Source: Acuticoccus yangtzensis (GTDB lineage Bacteria; Pseudomonadota; Alphaproteobacteria; Rhizobiales; Amorphaceae). Taken from it: a stretch of DNA of 64,000 bases. The translations under genes and the position numbers were made by a program. Shown piece after piece: positions 47,992 through 56,337 of the stretch; position 1 is the first letter of the stretch, and every line of letters begins with the position of its first letter. The stretch is taken from contig NZ_MJUX01000002.1 in the NCBI RefSeq assembly GCF_001927245.1, positions 310,001-374,000 on the forward strand, written 5' to 3'. Below the pieces are notes generated by a model. The model saw only the letters and a list, made by a program, of their open reading frames with translations. It did no database searches and had not been told where the DNA came from.

Positions 47992-48479
47992 AGGCATACT
48001 CCACACGGTTCATCGCTCGGACTTCGTGGTGCAACAAGCCGGAACCTCGTCCTTGGGTTGCTGCCGGAACGCGGCAAGCTGCTATCCGGCGTGGGCCGGG
48101 TCATGCATGCGCCGCTGCACCAGAACGCCTTATGCCCGAGCGCCGCACCGCGGTCGGGTACGCAAAGGGATGGCCCGGCCGCTCCTGCGAGCGTTCCCCC
48201 TCCTTTCGGATCGGGGACACGAGCCGGAAGTGCGCCCGCCGCGCCGCCCGGCCGGGTGCACCGTCATTGCGGGACGACCATCGCCGCAACGCCGCAACGT
48301 GGCGGACCGGCGGCGTGGAGGCGCGGCCGGATCCGCTGATCCGCAGCGTGGCGGCGCGGCCACGCTCGTCCGCCGCATGCGCAACGCGGATTGACCTCCC
48401 GCCGCCCAACCCCACCTTGCCGCCAAGGCCGAAATACAGAGGGCCGGGCCGAACGGGACGGACAAGGAGAGGAGCGGGC
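47992..48479. other. Intergenic stretch without a supported gene
   Basis: About 490 bp between two divergent genes. Frames here are arginine/proline-rich shadows typical of high-GC non-coding DNA. A promoter for the RTX-like gene is expected around 48000-48070, but no clear box is seen. Confidence 0.45.
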
Positions 48480-48752
48480 GTGGAAGAATTTCTTCAGGTG
48501 CTGGGGACGATCGGGCTCGTCTTCCTGGTGGTGGTCGGCGCGCTGGCCGGGCTGATCGCCTCGGGCGCCGAGGGCGGGCGCAACAAGGTCCGCAACGTGG
48601 CCATCGGCATCGTCGGCGCGGTGGTGCTGCCCTTCATCGTCGCGCTGCTGGCGACCGGCGTGCTCGCCGCCGGCGGCCTTCTCTTGATGATCGTGATCGC
48701 CCTCATCGGCGCCGCGGTCGTCCTTGCCGTCGCACGCATGCTGTTCCGCTGA
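48480..48752 (+). CDS. Small two-to-three-helix membrane protein, unknown function
   Basis: 90 aa from GTG 48480, which has GGAG five bases upstream within an AGGAGAGGAG stretch. It consists of a first hydrophobic helix (LQVLGTIGLVFLVVVGALAGLIA), a short polar loop SGAEGGRNKVRN, and one or two further helices (VAIGIVGAVVLPFIVALL, LAAGGLLLMIVIALIGAAVVLAVARML). The Gly-rich pattern loosely recalls small GlsB/YeaQ-type stress membrane proteins, but the similarity is too weak to name it. It stands alone, convergent with the TRAP fusion gene. Confidence 0.6.
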   Translation: MEEFLQVLGTIGLVFLVVVGALAGLIASGAEGGRNKVRNVAIGIVGAVVLPFIVALLATGVLAAGGLLLMIVIALIGAAVVLAVARMLFR

Positions 48753-48790
48753 GCCGCGGCGGCGCCCCTCAAGGCGCCCGCCACCCCGTT

Positions 48791-48880
48791 AAACGAGCCC
48801 ACACCGCCGCCGGGCCGCTCATACGAGCCGCACCCGGCGGCGGGTGGCTCATGCCAGCCGCACCCGGCGGCGGGTGCCGA
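48791..48880. repeat. Three degenerate 30-bp tandem units with an internal palindrome
   Basis: Units begin near 48793, 48823 and 48853. The last two share the exact 21-mer core AGCCGCACCC-GGCGGCGGGTG at 48826 and 48856. Each core contains the palindrome CACCCG-GCGG-CGGGTG. The last unit overlaps the final codons of the TRAP fusion gene, so the repeat may serve as its 3'-end hairpin array. Confidence 0.65.
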
Positions 48881-50708
48881 GCGTCCGCGCCATGACGAGA
48901 AGCGCCAGGCCCGCGAACGGCGCCACCGGATTCGGCCAAACCGCAAGACCGATCGCCGACAGGTAAAGCACGAGGTCGACCGCCCGCGCGCCCGTCAGCC
49001 GCGCCCCCGAAAGCACACCCGGTATCGCCGCCACCAGCACCAGGCCGGACGCCACCGCATCGGCCACCGCAACAGGCCCGCCGCGCATCGTCATGCCGGG
49101 ATAGAGGAGCAGCATGAACGGCACCACGTAGGTGACCGCGCCGAGCCGCACCGCCTCCATCGCCGTCGCCAGCCAGCCCGTGTTGGCGATCCCCGCCCCG
49201 ACGAACACCGCCACGCACACAGGCGGCGTGATCACCGAGATCGTCGCGAAATAGAACACGAAGAGATGCGCCGCCAGCGGGTCGATGCCGATGCGGATCA
49301 TCGCCGGGGCCAGCACCGCCGCCACCAGCACATAGGCCGCCGTGGTCGGCAGCCCCATGCCCATGACGAGGCACACCAGCGCCACGATCAGCGCCACCAG
49401 CACCGCCGAGTCCCCCGCCAGCGACACGATCATCGACGACAAGGTGACGCCGATCCCGGTGAGGTTGATCATCGCCACCAGGATCTGCGCCCCGGCGAGC
49501 AGCACGCCGATGATGACGAGGCCCTTGCCCGCGTCGGTGAAGCCGGCCAGCACGCGCCGCGCCATCTCGCGCGGCGGCAGGCGCATCGCCTGCGTCGCCA
49601 CGAAGGCGATCAGCAGCCCGGCGATGCCGTAGAACGCCGCCGTGGTGATCGACCGGCCGATCAGGATGCCGCCGATCAGCCCGCCCAGCGCCGCCACGAT
49701 CGGCAGCACCCTGCGCGGCGCGCCGATCGTCCCCCACGCCGGCAGCTCGTCGGCCGGAACCAGCGCCAGGTCCCGCTTCACGGCGACGATGTGGACCGTG
49801 ACGAACACCGAGAGATAGAAGAGCAGCGCCGGGATCAGCGCCGCCAGCATCACCGTCACGTAGGAGACGCCGAGGATTTCGGCCATCACGAAGGCGGCGG
49901 CGCCCATGATCGGCGGGGCGATCTGCCCGCCGGTCGACGCGACCGCCTCCACCGCCGCCGCGAAGGGCCGCGGATAGCCGAGACGGATCATCATCGGGAT
50001 GGTGAAGTTGCCCGTGGTGGCGACGTTGGCGACCGCCGAGCCGGAAATCATCCCGAAGAGGCCCGACGCGATGGTAGCGATCTTCGCCGCGCCGCCCGGC
50101 TGGCGTCCGCCCAGGCGCATGGCGAGGTCCATGAAGGTCTGCCCGCCGCCGGTGTGAAGCAGCAGCGCGCCGAAGAGGACGAAGGTGGCGACCACCGTCG
50201 CCGCCACCCCCGTCAGCATGCCCCACACGCCGAGGTCGCCCAGAAACAGCGTCTCGGTGACGAAGGCGGTGTCGAAACCGCGGTGGCCGAGCGGGGCCGG
50301 CAGCAGGTGGCCGAAGAGCGCGTAGCCGAGCCCCGCCGCCACCATCGCCGGGAAGACGATGCCCACCGTGCGCCGCCCGAACTCCAGCACCGCCACAACG
50401 AGGCCGAGCGTCAACGCCTTGTCGAGCGTGGTCGCCCACGGGAGCGCGGCCATGATCGTCTCGTAATTGACGACGATGTAGCCCGCCGCGGCCATCGTGA
50501 GGCCGACGAGGCAAAGGTCGATCGCGACGCCGAGAGGGCGCCACGGCTTGCCCTCCCCCAGCGGATAAAGCGCCGCCCCCAGGGCGATCACCAGCGCCAG
50601 AAATACGGCACGCTGGATCATCCCCTCATAGGGGCCGGCCGCGGCGGTGTAGAAGACGAAGGCCCCGACCAGGAGGGCAAGGCCCGTCTGCACGCGCTCC
50701 AGAGTCAT
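48849..50708 (-). CDS. TRAP transporter fused permease (4TM/12TM, TAXI-type)
   Basis: 619 aa. The DctQ-like four helices are joined to a DctM-like part, the arrangement of TAXI-type TRAP systems. Signatures: PLGHRGFDTAFVTETLFLGDLGVWGML before the DctM part, GLFGMISGSAVANVATTGNFTIPMMIRLGY, VASTGGQIAPPIMGAAAFVMAE and MGLPTTAAYVLVAAVLAPAM. It starts five bases after the TAXI binding-protein stop. Its last codons lie in a 30-bp tandem repeat. Transports an organic anion, perhaps a carboxylate that is then CoA-activated. Confidence 0.93.
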   Translation of the reverse strand: MTLERVQTGLALLVGAFVFYTAAAGPYEGMIQRAVFLALVIALGAALYPLGEGKPWRPLGVAIDLCLVGLTMAAAGYIVVNYETIMAALPWATTLDKALTLGLVVAVLEFGRRTVGIVFPAMVAAGLGYALFGHLLPAPLGHRGFDTAFVTETLFLGDLGVWGMLTGVAATVVATFVLFGALLLHTGGGQTFMDLAMRLGGRQPGGAAKIATIASGLFGMISGSAVANVATTGNFTIPMMIRLGYPRPFAAAVEAVASTGGQIAPPIMGAAAFVMAEILGVSYVTVMLAALIPALLFYLSVFVTVHIVAVKRDLALVPADELPAWGTIGAPRRVLPIVAALGGLIGGILIGRSITTAAFYGIAGLLIAFVATQAMRLPPREMARRVLAGFTDAGKGLVIIGVLLAGAQILVAMINLTGIGVTLSSMIVSLAGDSAVLVALIVALVCLVMGMGLPTTAAYVLVAAVLAPAMIRIGIDPLAAHLFVFYFATISVITPPVCVAVFVGAGIANTGWLATAMEAVRLGAVTYVVPFMLLLYPGMTMRGGPVAVADAVASGLVLVAAIPGVLSGARLTGARAVDLVLYLSAIGLAVWPNPVAPFAGLALLVMARTLGTRRRVRLA

Positions 50709-50713
50709 CCCGT

Positions 50714-51688
50714 CTACTCGGCTTTGAGCTTCGCCGGGATCGCGATCCCAGCCTCCTCATAGTAGCGCGCCGCCCCCGGATGCAGCGGGATGGTGCCATA
50801 TTGCATCGTCAACGCGCCGAGATCGGCGTCCTTCAGGGTGGAGAGGGCGGCCGCCTGCGCGTCCACGTTCTCCATCACCGTCTTGACGATCTGGTAGGCC
50901 ACCTCGTCGTCCATCGTCGACGGCGCGCCGACACCGACGCCGAAGCTCCACGTGGTGTAGGCGGGCACCCCGTCCGACGCGCCGGCGGGAACGTCGACCA
51001 CGGAAATGTCCGGCATGTCGGCGCGGATCTTGTCGGCCTGCTCGGGCGTCAGCCCCAGAATCGCGATGTCGGTGAAGGTGGCGATGTCCATGGTCGACGC
51101 GTCGACCTTGTTGCCGGTGCCGGACTTCACGTAGCCCGCGAGGCGGTTGTCCTTGATCGCGTCGGCCATGTCGGTGGTGGAGCCGCGCACATAGTCGGCG
51201 GTGAGGCCGAGCGTGTCGAACACGGCTTCCGTCGTGGTCTCGGTGGCCGAACCGCGGATGCCGGGGTTGAAGCGCATCCCCTTCAGCCCCTCCAGCGAGG
51301 TGACGCCGCTGTCGGTGCGCACCACCACGTTCTGCGGCGCGCCGGTGTAGATCCACAAGAGCCGCAGGTCCTGCGCCCGGCCCTCGAACTCGTGCGTTCC
51401 GGCGAAGGCGTGCTGGGCGACGTTGGAGGTGATGATGCCGAGGTCCATCTGGCCGCGCTCCATGCGGCGGATGTTGTCGACCGCGGCGCCCGTTTCCACC
51501 ACGTTGGCGCGGATCCCGTCCGTCTTCTCGTTCAGAAGCTGGCCGACGGCGACGATGTAGCCATAATGGCTCGACGAGGCCGAGGTGGAGCCGAACAACA
51601 GGTTCGCCTCCTGCGCGGCGGCCGGTTCGGCGGCCCCCATGGCCACCACAGCGGCACCGGCGATGATCGTCAGGACGTTCTTTTTCAT
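50714..51688 (-). CDS. TAXI-family TRAP transporter solute-binding protein
   Basis: 324 aa. Signal peptide MKKNVLTIIAGAAVVAMGAAEPAAA, cleavage before QEANLLFGS. TAXI features: FGSTSASSSHYGYIVAVGQLLN near the N-terminus, ETGAAVDNIRRMERGQMDLGI, and GIRGSATETTTEAVFDTLGL. A strong ribosome site (GGGAGGGAC) precedes ATG 51688. It delivers substrate to the fused permease downstream. The CoA-transferase upstream is in the same direction, 109 bp away. Confidence 0.93.
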   Translation of the reverse strand: MKKNVLTIIAGAAVVAMGAAEPAAAQEANLLFGSTSASSSHYGYIVAVGQLLNEKTDGIRANVVETGAAVDNIRRMERGQMDLGIITSNVAQHAFAGTHEFEGRAQDLRLLWIYTGAPQNVVVRTDSGVTSLEGLKGMRFNPGIRGSATETTTEAVFDTLGLTADYVRGSTTDMADAIKDNRLAGYVKSGTGNKVDASTMDIATFTDIAILGLTPEQADKIRADMPDISVVDVPAGASDGVPAYTTWSFGVGVGAPSTMDDEVAYQIVKTVMENVDAQAAALSTLKDADLGALTMQYGTIPLHPGAARYYEEAGIAIPAKLKAE

Positions 51689-51797
51689 AGGTCCCTCCCC
51701 TTCATTTTTGTTGTCGTTTCAGCCGCGGAGGACGTTGCCTCGCGAAGGCCGGGGTGGTCGCCGCAGCATTCCGCGGCAACCCTTGCGTAGGCGGCTC

Positions 51798-53024
51798 TTA
51801 TTGCGCCGCCTTCATGGGCCGCGCCCACAGCTCCGCGCCGGGGTCGGCGACGCGCGCCGCACCGCTGGCGACCAGTCGCGCGGCCTCCGCCTCACCATAG
51901 CCGAGGCGGCTCAGGATCGCGCGGGTATGTTCGCCCAGAAGCGGCGGCGGCAGGCCGGGCTCGGCCTCGCCCGCCGCAGCGGGAAGCGGCAGATCGGGCG
52001 CCGCGAAGTCGTAACCCGCGAAGGCGAAATCGGTAAATTTGGGCGGCGTCGTGGCCTGCGGCGCGCTCAGCACGCGGTCGGCGGACAGCACCTCGGTGTA
52101 GCCCGCCCCGGCGGCCGACAGGCGGGCGGCCAGCGCATCGTAGCTGAGGGCCGCGACGGCGGCGCGCACGGTGGCCTCCACCTCCTCGCGGCGGCGGCGG
52201 CGCTGGCGCAGCGTCGCCAGCTCGGGATCCTCCGTCAGCCCCGCCGCGCGCACGAAGCGCGCCCAATGGTCGTCGGTCAGCATCACGAGGTAGATCCACC
52301 GCCCGTCCGCCGTCTCGTAGGCGCCGTAGCCGGGGATCGAGAATTCCGGCGACGGCTCCGTCTCCGGCCGGCCCAGAAGCTGCGATTTCAGCTGCACGCC
52401 GACGAGATCGCGCGCCGCCACGTGGAGCCCCGTCTCGTAGAGGCCGAGTTCCAGGTTGCGGCGGCCGGGTTCGTCGTTCCCCGCCAGGAGCGCACCCAGG
52501 ATGGCGATCACCGCGTAAGACCCGGCGAACTGGTCGTGATAGGACGGGCCGAGCCGCGACGGGCGCCCGTCGATCCGGTTGGAGTACATCACCCCCGTCG
52601 CCGCCTCGGCGATCGGGTTGGAGGCGGGCTCGTCGGCGAGCGGCCCTTCGCCATAGCCTTTGATGTGGCAGTAGACGACTGCCGGGTTGGCCGCCGCCGC
52701 CCGCTCGTAGGTGAGGCCGAGCCGCCGCGCCGCACCGGGCGACATGTTGTGCAGCACGATGTCGGCGCCGGCGAGAAGCCGGTCCAAAATCGCCTGTCCC
52801 TCGTCGTTGCGCAGGTCCAGGCACAGGCTTTCCTTGCCGCGGCTATAGGCGATGTATGTGCCGCTGGGGCCGCCGCGCACCAGCCCCCGCGTGGTGTCGC
52901 CGCCGGGCGCTTCGATCTTGATGACGGTGGCGCCGAGCTGGCTGAGGATGTGCGCGGCGAACGGCGCGGCGATCATGCTGCCGAGTTCGACCACGGTGCG
53001 GCCGGCGAGGATTCCAGGCGCCAT
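51798..53024 (-). CDS. Class III (CaiB/BaiF) CoA-transferase
   Basis: 408 aa. N-terminal GRTVVELGSMIAAPFAAHILSQLGATVIKIE is classical. HNMSPGAARRLGLTYE and the probable catalytic Asp in SYHDQFAGSYAVIAIL follow. Start ATG 53024 with AGGAG seven bases upstream. First gene of a CoA-transferase/TAXI-SBP/TRAP operon, divergent from the liv-type operon with two ATGCAT elements between. Likely transfers CoA to an imported organic acid. Clearly a different paralogue from the CoA-transferases at 18.5 kb and 63.4 kb. Confidence 0.9.
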   Translation of the reverse strand: MAPGILAGRTVVELGSMIAAPFAAHILSQLGATVIKIEAPGGDTTRGLVRGGPSGTYIAYSRGKESLCLDLRNDEGQAILDRLLAGADIVLHNMSPGAARRLGLTYERAAAANPAVVYCHIKGYGEGPLADEPASNPIAEAATGVMYSNRIDGRPSRLGPSYHDQFAGSYAVIAILGALLAGNDEPGRRNLELGLYETGLHVAARDLVGVQLKSQLLGRPETEPSPEFSIPGYGAYETADGRWIYLVMLTDDHWARFVRAAGLTEDPELATLRQRRRRREEVEATVRAAVAALSYDALAARLSAAGAGYTEVLSADRVLSAPQATTPPKFTDFAFAGYDFAAPDLPLPAAAGEAEPGLPPPLLGEHTRAILSRLGYGEAEAARLVASGAARVADPGAELWARPMKAAQ

Positions 53025-53047
53025 GGAGCGTCTCCTATTCGTTTCGC

Positions 53048-53061
53048 ATAAAATGCATTAT
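53048..53061. promoter_or_regulatory. ATGCAT-type regulatory element A
   Basis: ATAAAATGCATTAT, centred on palindrome AATGCATT, 24 bp upstream of the CoA-transferase start. On the minus strand it begins ATAATGCAT, identical to the start of elements B and D. Probable site of the GntR protein encoded at 60.7 kb. Confidence 0.55.
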
Positions 53062-53215
53062 CCAAAATCCGACGCAAGCGTTTCTGTTGGAGCAGCACCC
53101 GTCATCGCACTCAGAAACCGCACTCCCCGCCATCTGCGCCCATGTTGATCGCCTAAATCGGGTGGACCGCTCCGACCGGCGGCTCCGCCAACCACCGTGC
53201 CACCTCCACTCACAG

Positions 53216-53231
53216 ATGCATGATGCATTAT
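53216..53231. promoter_or_regulatory. ATGCAT-type regulatory element B
   Basis: ATGCATGATGCATTAT with two ATGCAT cores seven bases apart, immediately upstream of the -35 box of the liv-type operon. Its complement contains ATAATGCATCAT, exactly as in element D. Confidence 0.6.
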
Positions 53232-53235
53232 TTGG

Positions 53236-53264
53236 TTGACGGGAGCCGCGAACCGCCGATAGCC
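53236..53264 (+). promoter_or_regulatory. Candidate promoter of the liv-type operon
   Basis: TTGACG (-35) and a poor -10 (GATAGC with a 16-bp spacer or ATAGCC with 17), ending about 32 bp before the ATG. The -35 is adjacent to element B, so a bound regulator would interfere with polymerase. Confidence 0.45.
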
Positions 53265-53295
53265 TGGCGGAAAATAAAACTGGGAGGATTTGACC

Positions 53296-54507
53296 ATGGG
53301 ACTGCGAAGCGGAACACCACTGCGGCTGTCAGCCGCCATGATCGCCCTGATCACCGGCACGAACCTCGCCGCCGCTCAGGACCCCGGCATCGACACGGCC
53401 AACAAGACCGTCACCGTCGGCGCCTTCACCCCCATCACCGGGCCGGTCCCGTTCTACGCCATCCTCACCCACGCGGCGGACGCCTTCTACCGCAACCTCA
53501 ACGAAAACGGCGGCATCGACGGCTGGACCGTCAACTACGTCACCAAGGACGACGGCTACGAGCCCGCCCGCAGCGTCGCCGTCACCCGCCAGATGGTGGA
53601 CGATGACGGCATCTTCGCCCTCTCCGCCGCCGTCGGCACCGCCACCAACGTCGCCGTCATCCCCTACGCCAAGGAGGCCGGGCTGCCGATGATCAGCCCC
53701 ATCGGCGGCGCCAGCCAGTTCTTCGCCGAGCCGAACATCTTCCCGCTCCTGCCCGACTATGGCTGGTCCGCCGCCTCCAACGTGGACTACGCCGTCAACG
53801 ACCTCGGCCTGCAGAAAGTCGCCCTCCTGTGGGAGAACGACGAGCTCGGCCGCTCCGCCAAACGCGGCTTCGACGCGGTGATGGCCGACCTCAAGCTCGA
53901 GCCGGCCGCCTCCGTCTCCTTCGACGTGAAGACCACCAACTTCGCCCCGCAGATCCGCCGCATCGCCAACTCCGGCGCCGAGGCGGTGATCCTGTTCGGC
54001 TCCAACGCCAACCTCGCCGCGGCGCTGAAGGCGGCCGACCTGCAGGGCGTCGAAACCACCTGGTTCGCGCCCTTCTTCGCGGCCGATCCGTCCACCTACC
54101 GCCTCGCGGGCGATCTGCTGGACGGCGTCTACTTCTCCTCCTGGCTGATGCCCGTCGCCGCCGACGACCCCAACGTCGCCGCCTACCGCGAGTCCATCGC
54201 CGAACATTATCCGGACGATCCGGTCGGCGTGTTCGGCCTCAACGGGTGGAGCAACGCCGCCCTCTTCGCCGCGGGCTTCAAGGCGCTGCTCGACAGCGGC
54301 AACGAGCTGACGCGCGAGAACCTCGTCGCCGCCATGGACACCCTCTCCGACGCCGCCGTCGGCGGGGCGCGCGGCGTCTCCTTCAAACCGGGCGACCACC
54401 GCGGCACCCGGCAGGAAGGCATCATCCAGGCGAAAGACGCCGACTTCGTGCTCGTGAAGGACTTCCGCCCCTACCCGGCCGTGGTCTTCGACGCCCCCGC
54501 CGACTGA
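53296..54507 (+). CDS. Branched-chain-type ABC transporter periplasmic binding protein (LivJ-like)
   Basis: 403 aa. Signal peptide (MGLRSGTPLRLSAAMIALITGTNLAAA, cleavage before QDPGI). Peripla_BP_6 fold: VTVGAFTPITGPVPFYA, DDGYEPARSVAVTRQMV, the interdomain GTATNVAVIPYAKEAGLPMISPIGG and KVALLWENDELGRSAKRG. Start ATG 53296 follows GGAGG eight bases upstream. The liv-type permeases and ATPases lie 1.8 kb downstream after two dehydrogenase genes. The family binds amino acids, but also aromatic and other carboxylates, so the substrate is open. Confidence 0.93.
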   Translation: MGLRSGTPLRLSAAMIALITGTNLAAAQDPGIDTANKTVTVGAFTPITGPVPFYAILTHAADAFYRNLNENGGIDGWTVNYVTKDDGYEPARSVAVTRQMVDDDGIFALSAAVGTATNVAVIPYAKEAGLPMISPIGGASQFFAEPNIFPLLPDYGWSAASNVDYAVNDLGLQKVALLWENDELGRSAKRGFDAVMADLKLEPAASVSFDVKTTNFAPQIRRIANSGAEAVILFGSNANLAAALKAADLQGVETTWFAPFFAADPSTYRLAGDLLDGVYFSSWLMPVAADDPNVAAYRESIAEHYPDDPVGVFGLNGWSNAALFAAGFKALLDSGNELTRENLVAAMDTLSDAAVGGARGVSFKPGDHRGTRQEGIIQAKDADFVLVKDFRPYPAVVFDAPAD

Positions 54508-54551
54508 GCGCGCACCGCCGCAAAGCGCCCACCTTTGCGAACCCGTCCATC

Positions 54552-54573
54552 GGCGCCCCTTCTGCGGGGCGCC
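54552..54573 (+). promoter_or_regulatory. Intercistronic hairpin after the livJ-like gene
   Basis: Perfect 8-bp stem GGCGCCCC / GGGGCGCC with a six-base loop and no T-run, between the binding-protein gene and the SDR gene. Confidence 0.55.
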
Positions 54574-54594
54574 ACCACACTTGCGGAGTCCCCC

Positions 54595-55371
54595 ATGACG
54601 CTCCACCCCTTGAGCGCGCCCCCGCGCCTCGAAGGACAGGTCGCGCTCGTTACCGGCGCGGCCGGCGGCATCGGCCGCGCCACGGCACTGACCCTGGCCG
54701 AAGCCGGCGCCACCGTGATCGCCACCGACATCGTCGACACCGCCGACTATGGTGCCGCCGGATCGGGCGCCCCCAACGCCGGCGGCACCATCCACTACCG
54801 CCGCTACGACGTCACCTCCGCCGCCGAGACCGAGGCGCTGATCGCCGACGTCAGCGAGACGCACGGCGGCATCGACATCCTCATCCTGTGCGCCGGCACC
54901 ATCTCCCACCGCCCGCTCACCGAGGCGAGCGACGACGAGTGGCAGGCCATGCTCGCCGTCAACCTCTTCGGCGTCGTCAACCCGGTGCGCGCCGTGTTCC
55001 CGAAGATGCAGGCGCGCGGCTACGGCAAGATCGTCGCCCTCGGCTCCATCGCCGCCAAGATCGGCGGCGTCGCGTCCGGCCCCGCCTACGTCGCCGCCAA
55101 GTCCGCCGTCCACGGCCTCATGAAGTGGGTCGCCAAGGCGGGCGCGTCCTCCGGCGTCTATGCCAGCGTCGTCGCCCCCGGCCCGGTGGAAACGCCGATG
55201 TGGCAGACCGTCACCCAGCGCGCCGCCCCCTCCGCCAACGGCAACGTGCCCCTCGGCCGCTACGGCCAGCCCGAAGACATCGCCCAGGCGATCCTCTTCC
55301 TCTCCTCCCCGCAATCCAACTGGATCACCGGCACCGTTCTCGACGTGAACGGCGGCATGTTGATGGACTGA
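54595..55371 (+). CDS. Short-chain dehydrogenase/reductase (3-oxoacyl-reductase-like)
   Basis: 258 aa classical SDR: TGAAGGIGRATALTLAEAG (cofactor loop), DILILCAGTI in place of the usual NNAG, catalytic Ser in LGSIAAK, and YVAAK. C-terminal ITGTVLDVNGGMLM is typical. Substitution of NNAG by LCAG is unusual but occurs. It probably oxidises a hydroxy-acid intermediate of the pathway served by the surrounding transporter. Ten bases separate it from the next dehydrogenase gene. Confidence 0.85.
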   Translation: MTLHPLSAPPRLEGQVALVTGAAGGIGRATALTLAEAGATVIATDIVDTADYGAAGSGAPNAGGTIHYRRYDVTSAAETEALIADVSETHGGIDILILCAGTISHRPLTEASDDEWQAMLAVNLFGVVNPVRAVFPKMQARGYGKIVALGSIAAKIGGVASGPAYVAAKSAVHGLMKWVAKAGASSGVYASVVAPGPVETPMWQTVTQRAAPSANGNVPLGRYGQPEDIAQAILFLSSPQSNWITGTVLDVNGGMLMD

Positions 55372-55380
55372 GGTGCGATC

Positions 55381-56337
55381 ATGACCACCCCGACGAGCCC
55401 CACCCCGAACACCCCCCTCGCGATCGGCTTCATCGGCCTCGGCGTCATGGGCGGGCCGATGTGCCGCAACGTCGCCACCAAACACCCCGGACCCGTCACC
55501 GCCTTCGACCTGTCGGCCGACGCCCTCGCCGCGCTGTCGGACACCAAGGCCGCGCCCGCCGGCAGCATCGAAGACCTCGCCGCCGCGGCGGACGTCATCT
55601 TCCTGTCGCTCCCCGGCGGGCCGCAGGTGGAGGCCGTCGCGCTCGGCCCCGTCGCCGCCGCCGCGCGTGCCGGTGCGATCGTGGTCGACCTCTCCACCAC
55701 CACCGTCGCCGCCGCGCGCACCGTCGCCGCCGGCCTCGCCGAACGCGGCGTCCTCTTCGCCGACGCCCCGGTCGCGCGCACCAGAGAGGCGGCGCAGAAG
55801 GGCGCCCTCTCCATCATGGTCGGCGCGTCGCCCGCCGTGTTCGAGACGATCTCCCCGCTGCTCGCCTACATGGCGACCGACATCACCCACGGCGGCGACG
55901 TCGGCGCAGGCCAGGTGCTGAAGCTCGTCAACAATATGCTGGTGTTCCAGAACACCGTGGCCGTCGCCGAGATGATGGTGCTGGCCGAGCGCGCCGGCGT
56001 CTCCGGCGCGGTCATGCTGGAAGCGGTCTCCAAAGGCTCCGGCGACAGCTTCGTCCTGCGCAACCACGCCGCCAAGGCGATGCTGCCGCGCGACTTCCCG
56101 GCCCGCTCCTTCCCGCCCGAGTACGTGCTGAAGGACATCTCCTACGTGTTCGACCTCGCGGCCGGCACCGGGACCGCCCTCCCCTCCGCCGCCGCCGCCC
56201 GCCGCTACTACGAAGCCGCCGCCGCCACCGACCTTTCCGGCCGCTACTTCCCCGGCGTCATCCGCCTCGTCGAAAACGACACCTTCGCGGACACAGCGCC
56301 ACCATCAGAGGCGCCCAACTCAGAGGCGGCGGAATGA
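55381..56337 (+). CDS. Beta-hydroxyacid dehydrogenase (3-hydroxyisobutyrate dehydrogenase family)
   Basis: 318 aa. Rossmann motif IGFIGLGVMGGPMCRNV (about 15-31), substrate-binding DAPVARTREAAQKGALSIMVGA (the usual DAPVSGG is changed to DAPVARTR), and catalytic Lys in GAGQVLKLVNNMLVFQ. Oxidises a beta-hydroxy acid to a semialdehyde or keto acid with NAD(P). The DAPVARTR variant suggests a substrate different from hydroxyisobutyrate, as in sulfolactaldehyde or tartronate-semialdehyde relatives. The livH-like gene starts within its stop codon (ATGA). Confidence 0.87.
   Translation: MTTPTSPTPNTPLAIGFIGLGVMGGPMCRNVATKHPGPVTAFDLSADALAALSDTKAAPAGSIEDLAAAADVIFLSLPGGPQVEAVALGPVAAAARAGAIVVDLSTTTVAAARTVAAGLAERGVLFADAPVARTREAAQKGALSIMVGASPAVFETISPLLAYMATDITHGGDVGAGQVLKLVNNMLVFQNTVAVAEMMVLAERAGVSGAVMLEAVSKGSGDSFVLRNHAAKAMLPRDFPARSFPPEYVLKDISYVFDLAAGTGTALPSAAAARRYYEAAAATDLSGRYFPGVIRLVENDTFADTAPPSEAPNSEAAE

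Noticed and set aside
53329-56067. 912-codon minus-strand frame opposite livJ-like, SDR and beta-hydroxyacid dehydrogenase genes
   Set aside because: Glycine/Val/Asp-rich shadow over three intact genes.
53829-56333. Apparent 5' extension of the livH-like gene giving 1,135 codons
   Set aside because: The extension reads the three upstream genes in a wrong frame; LivH similarity starts only at ATG 56334.
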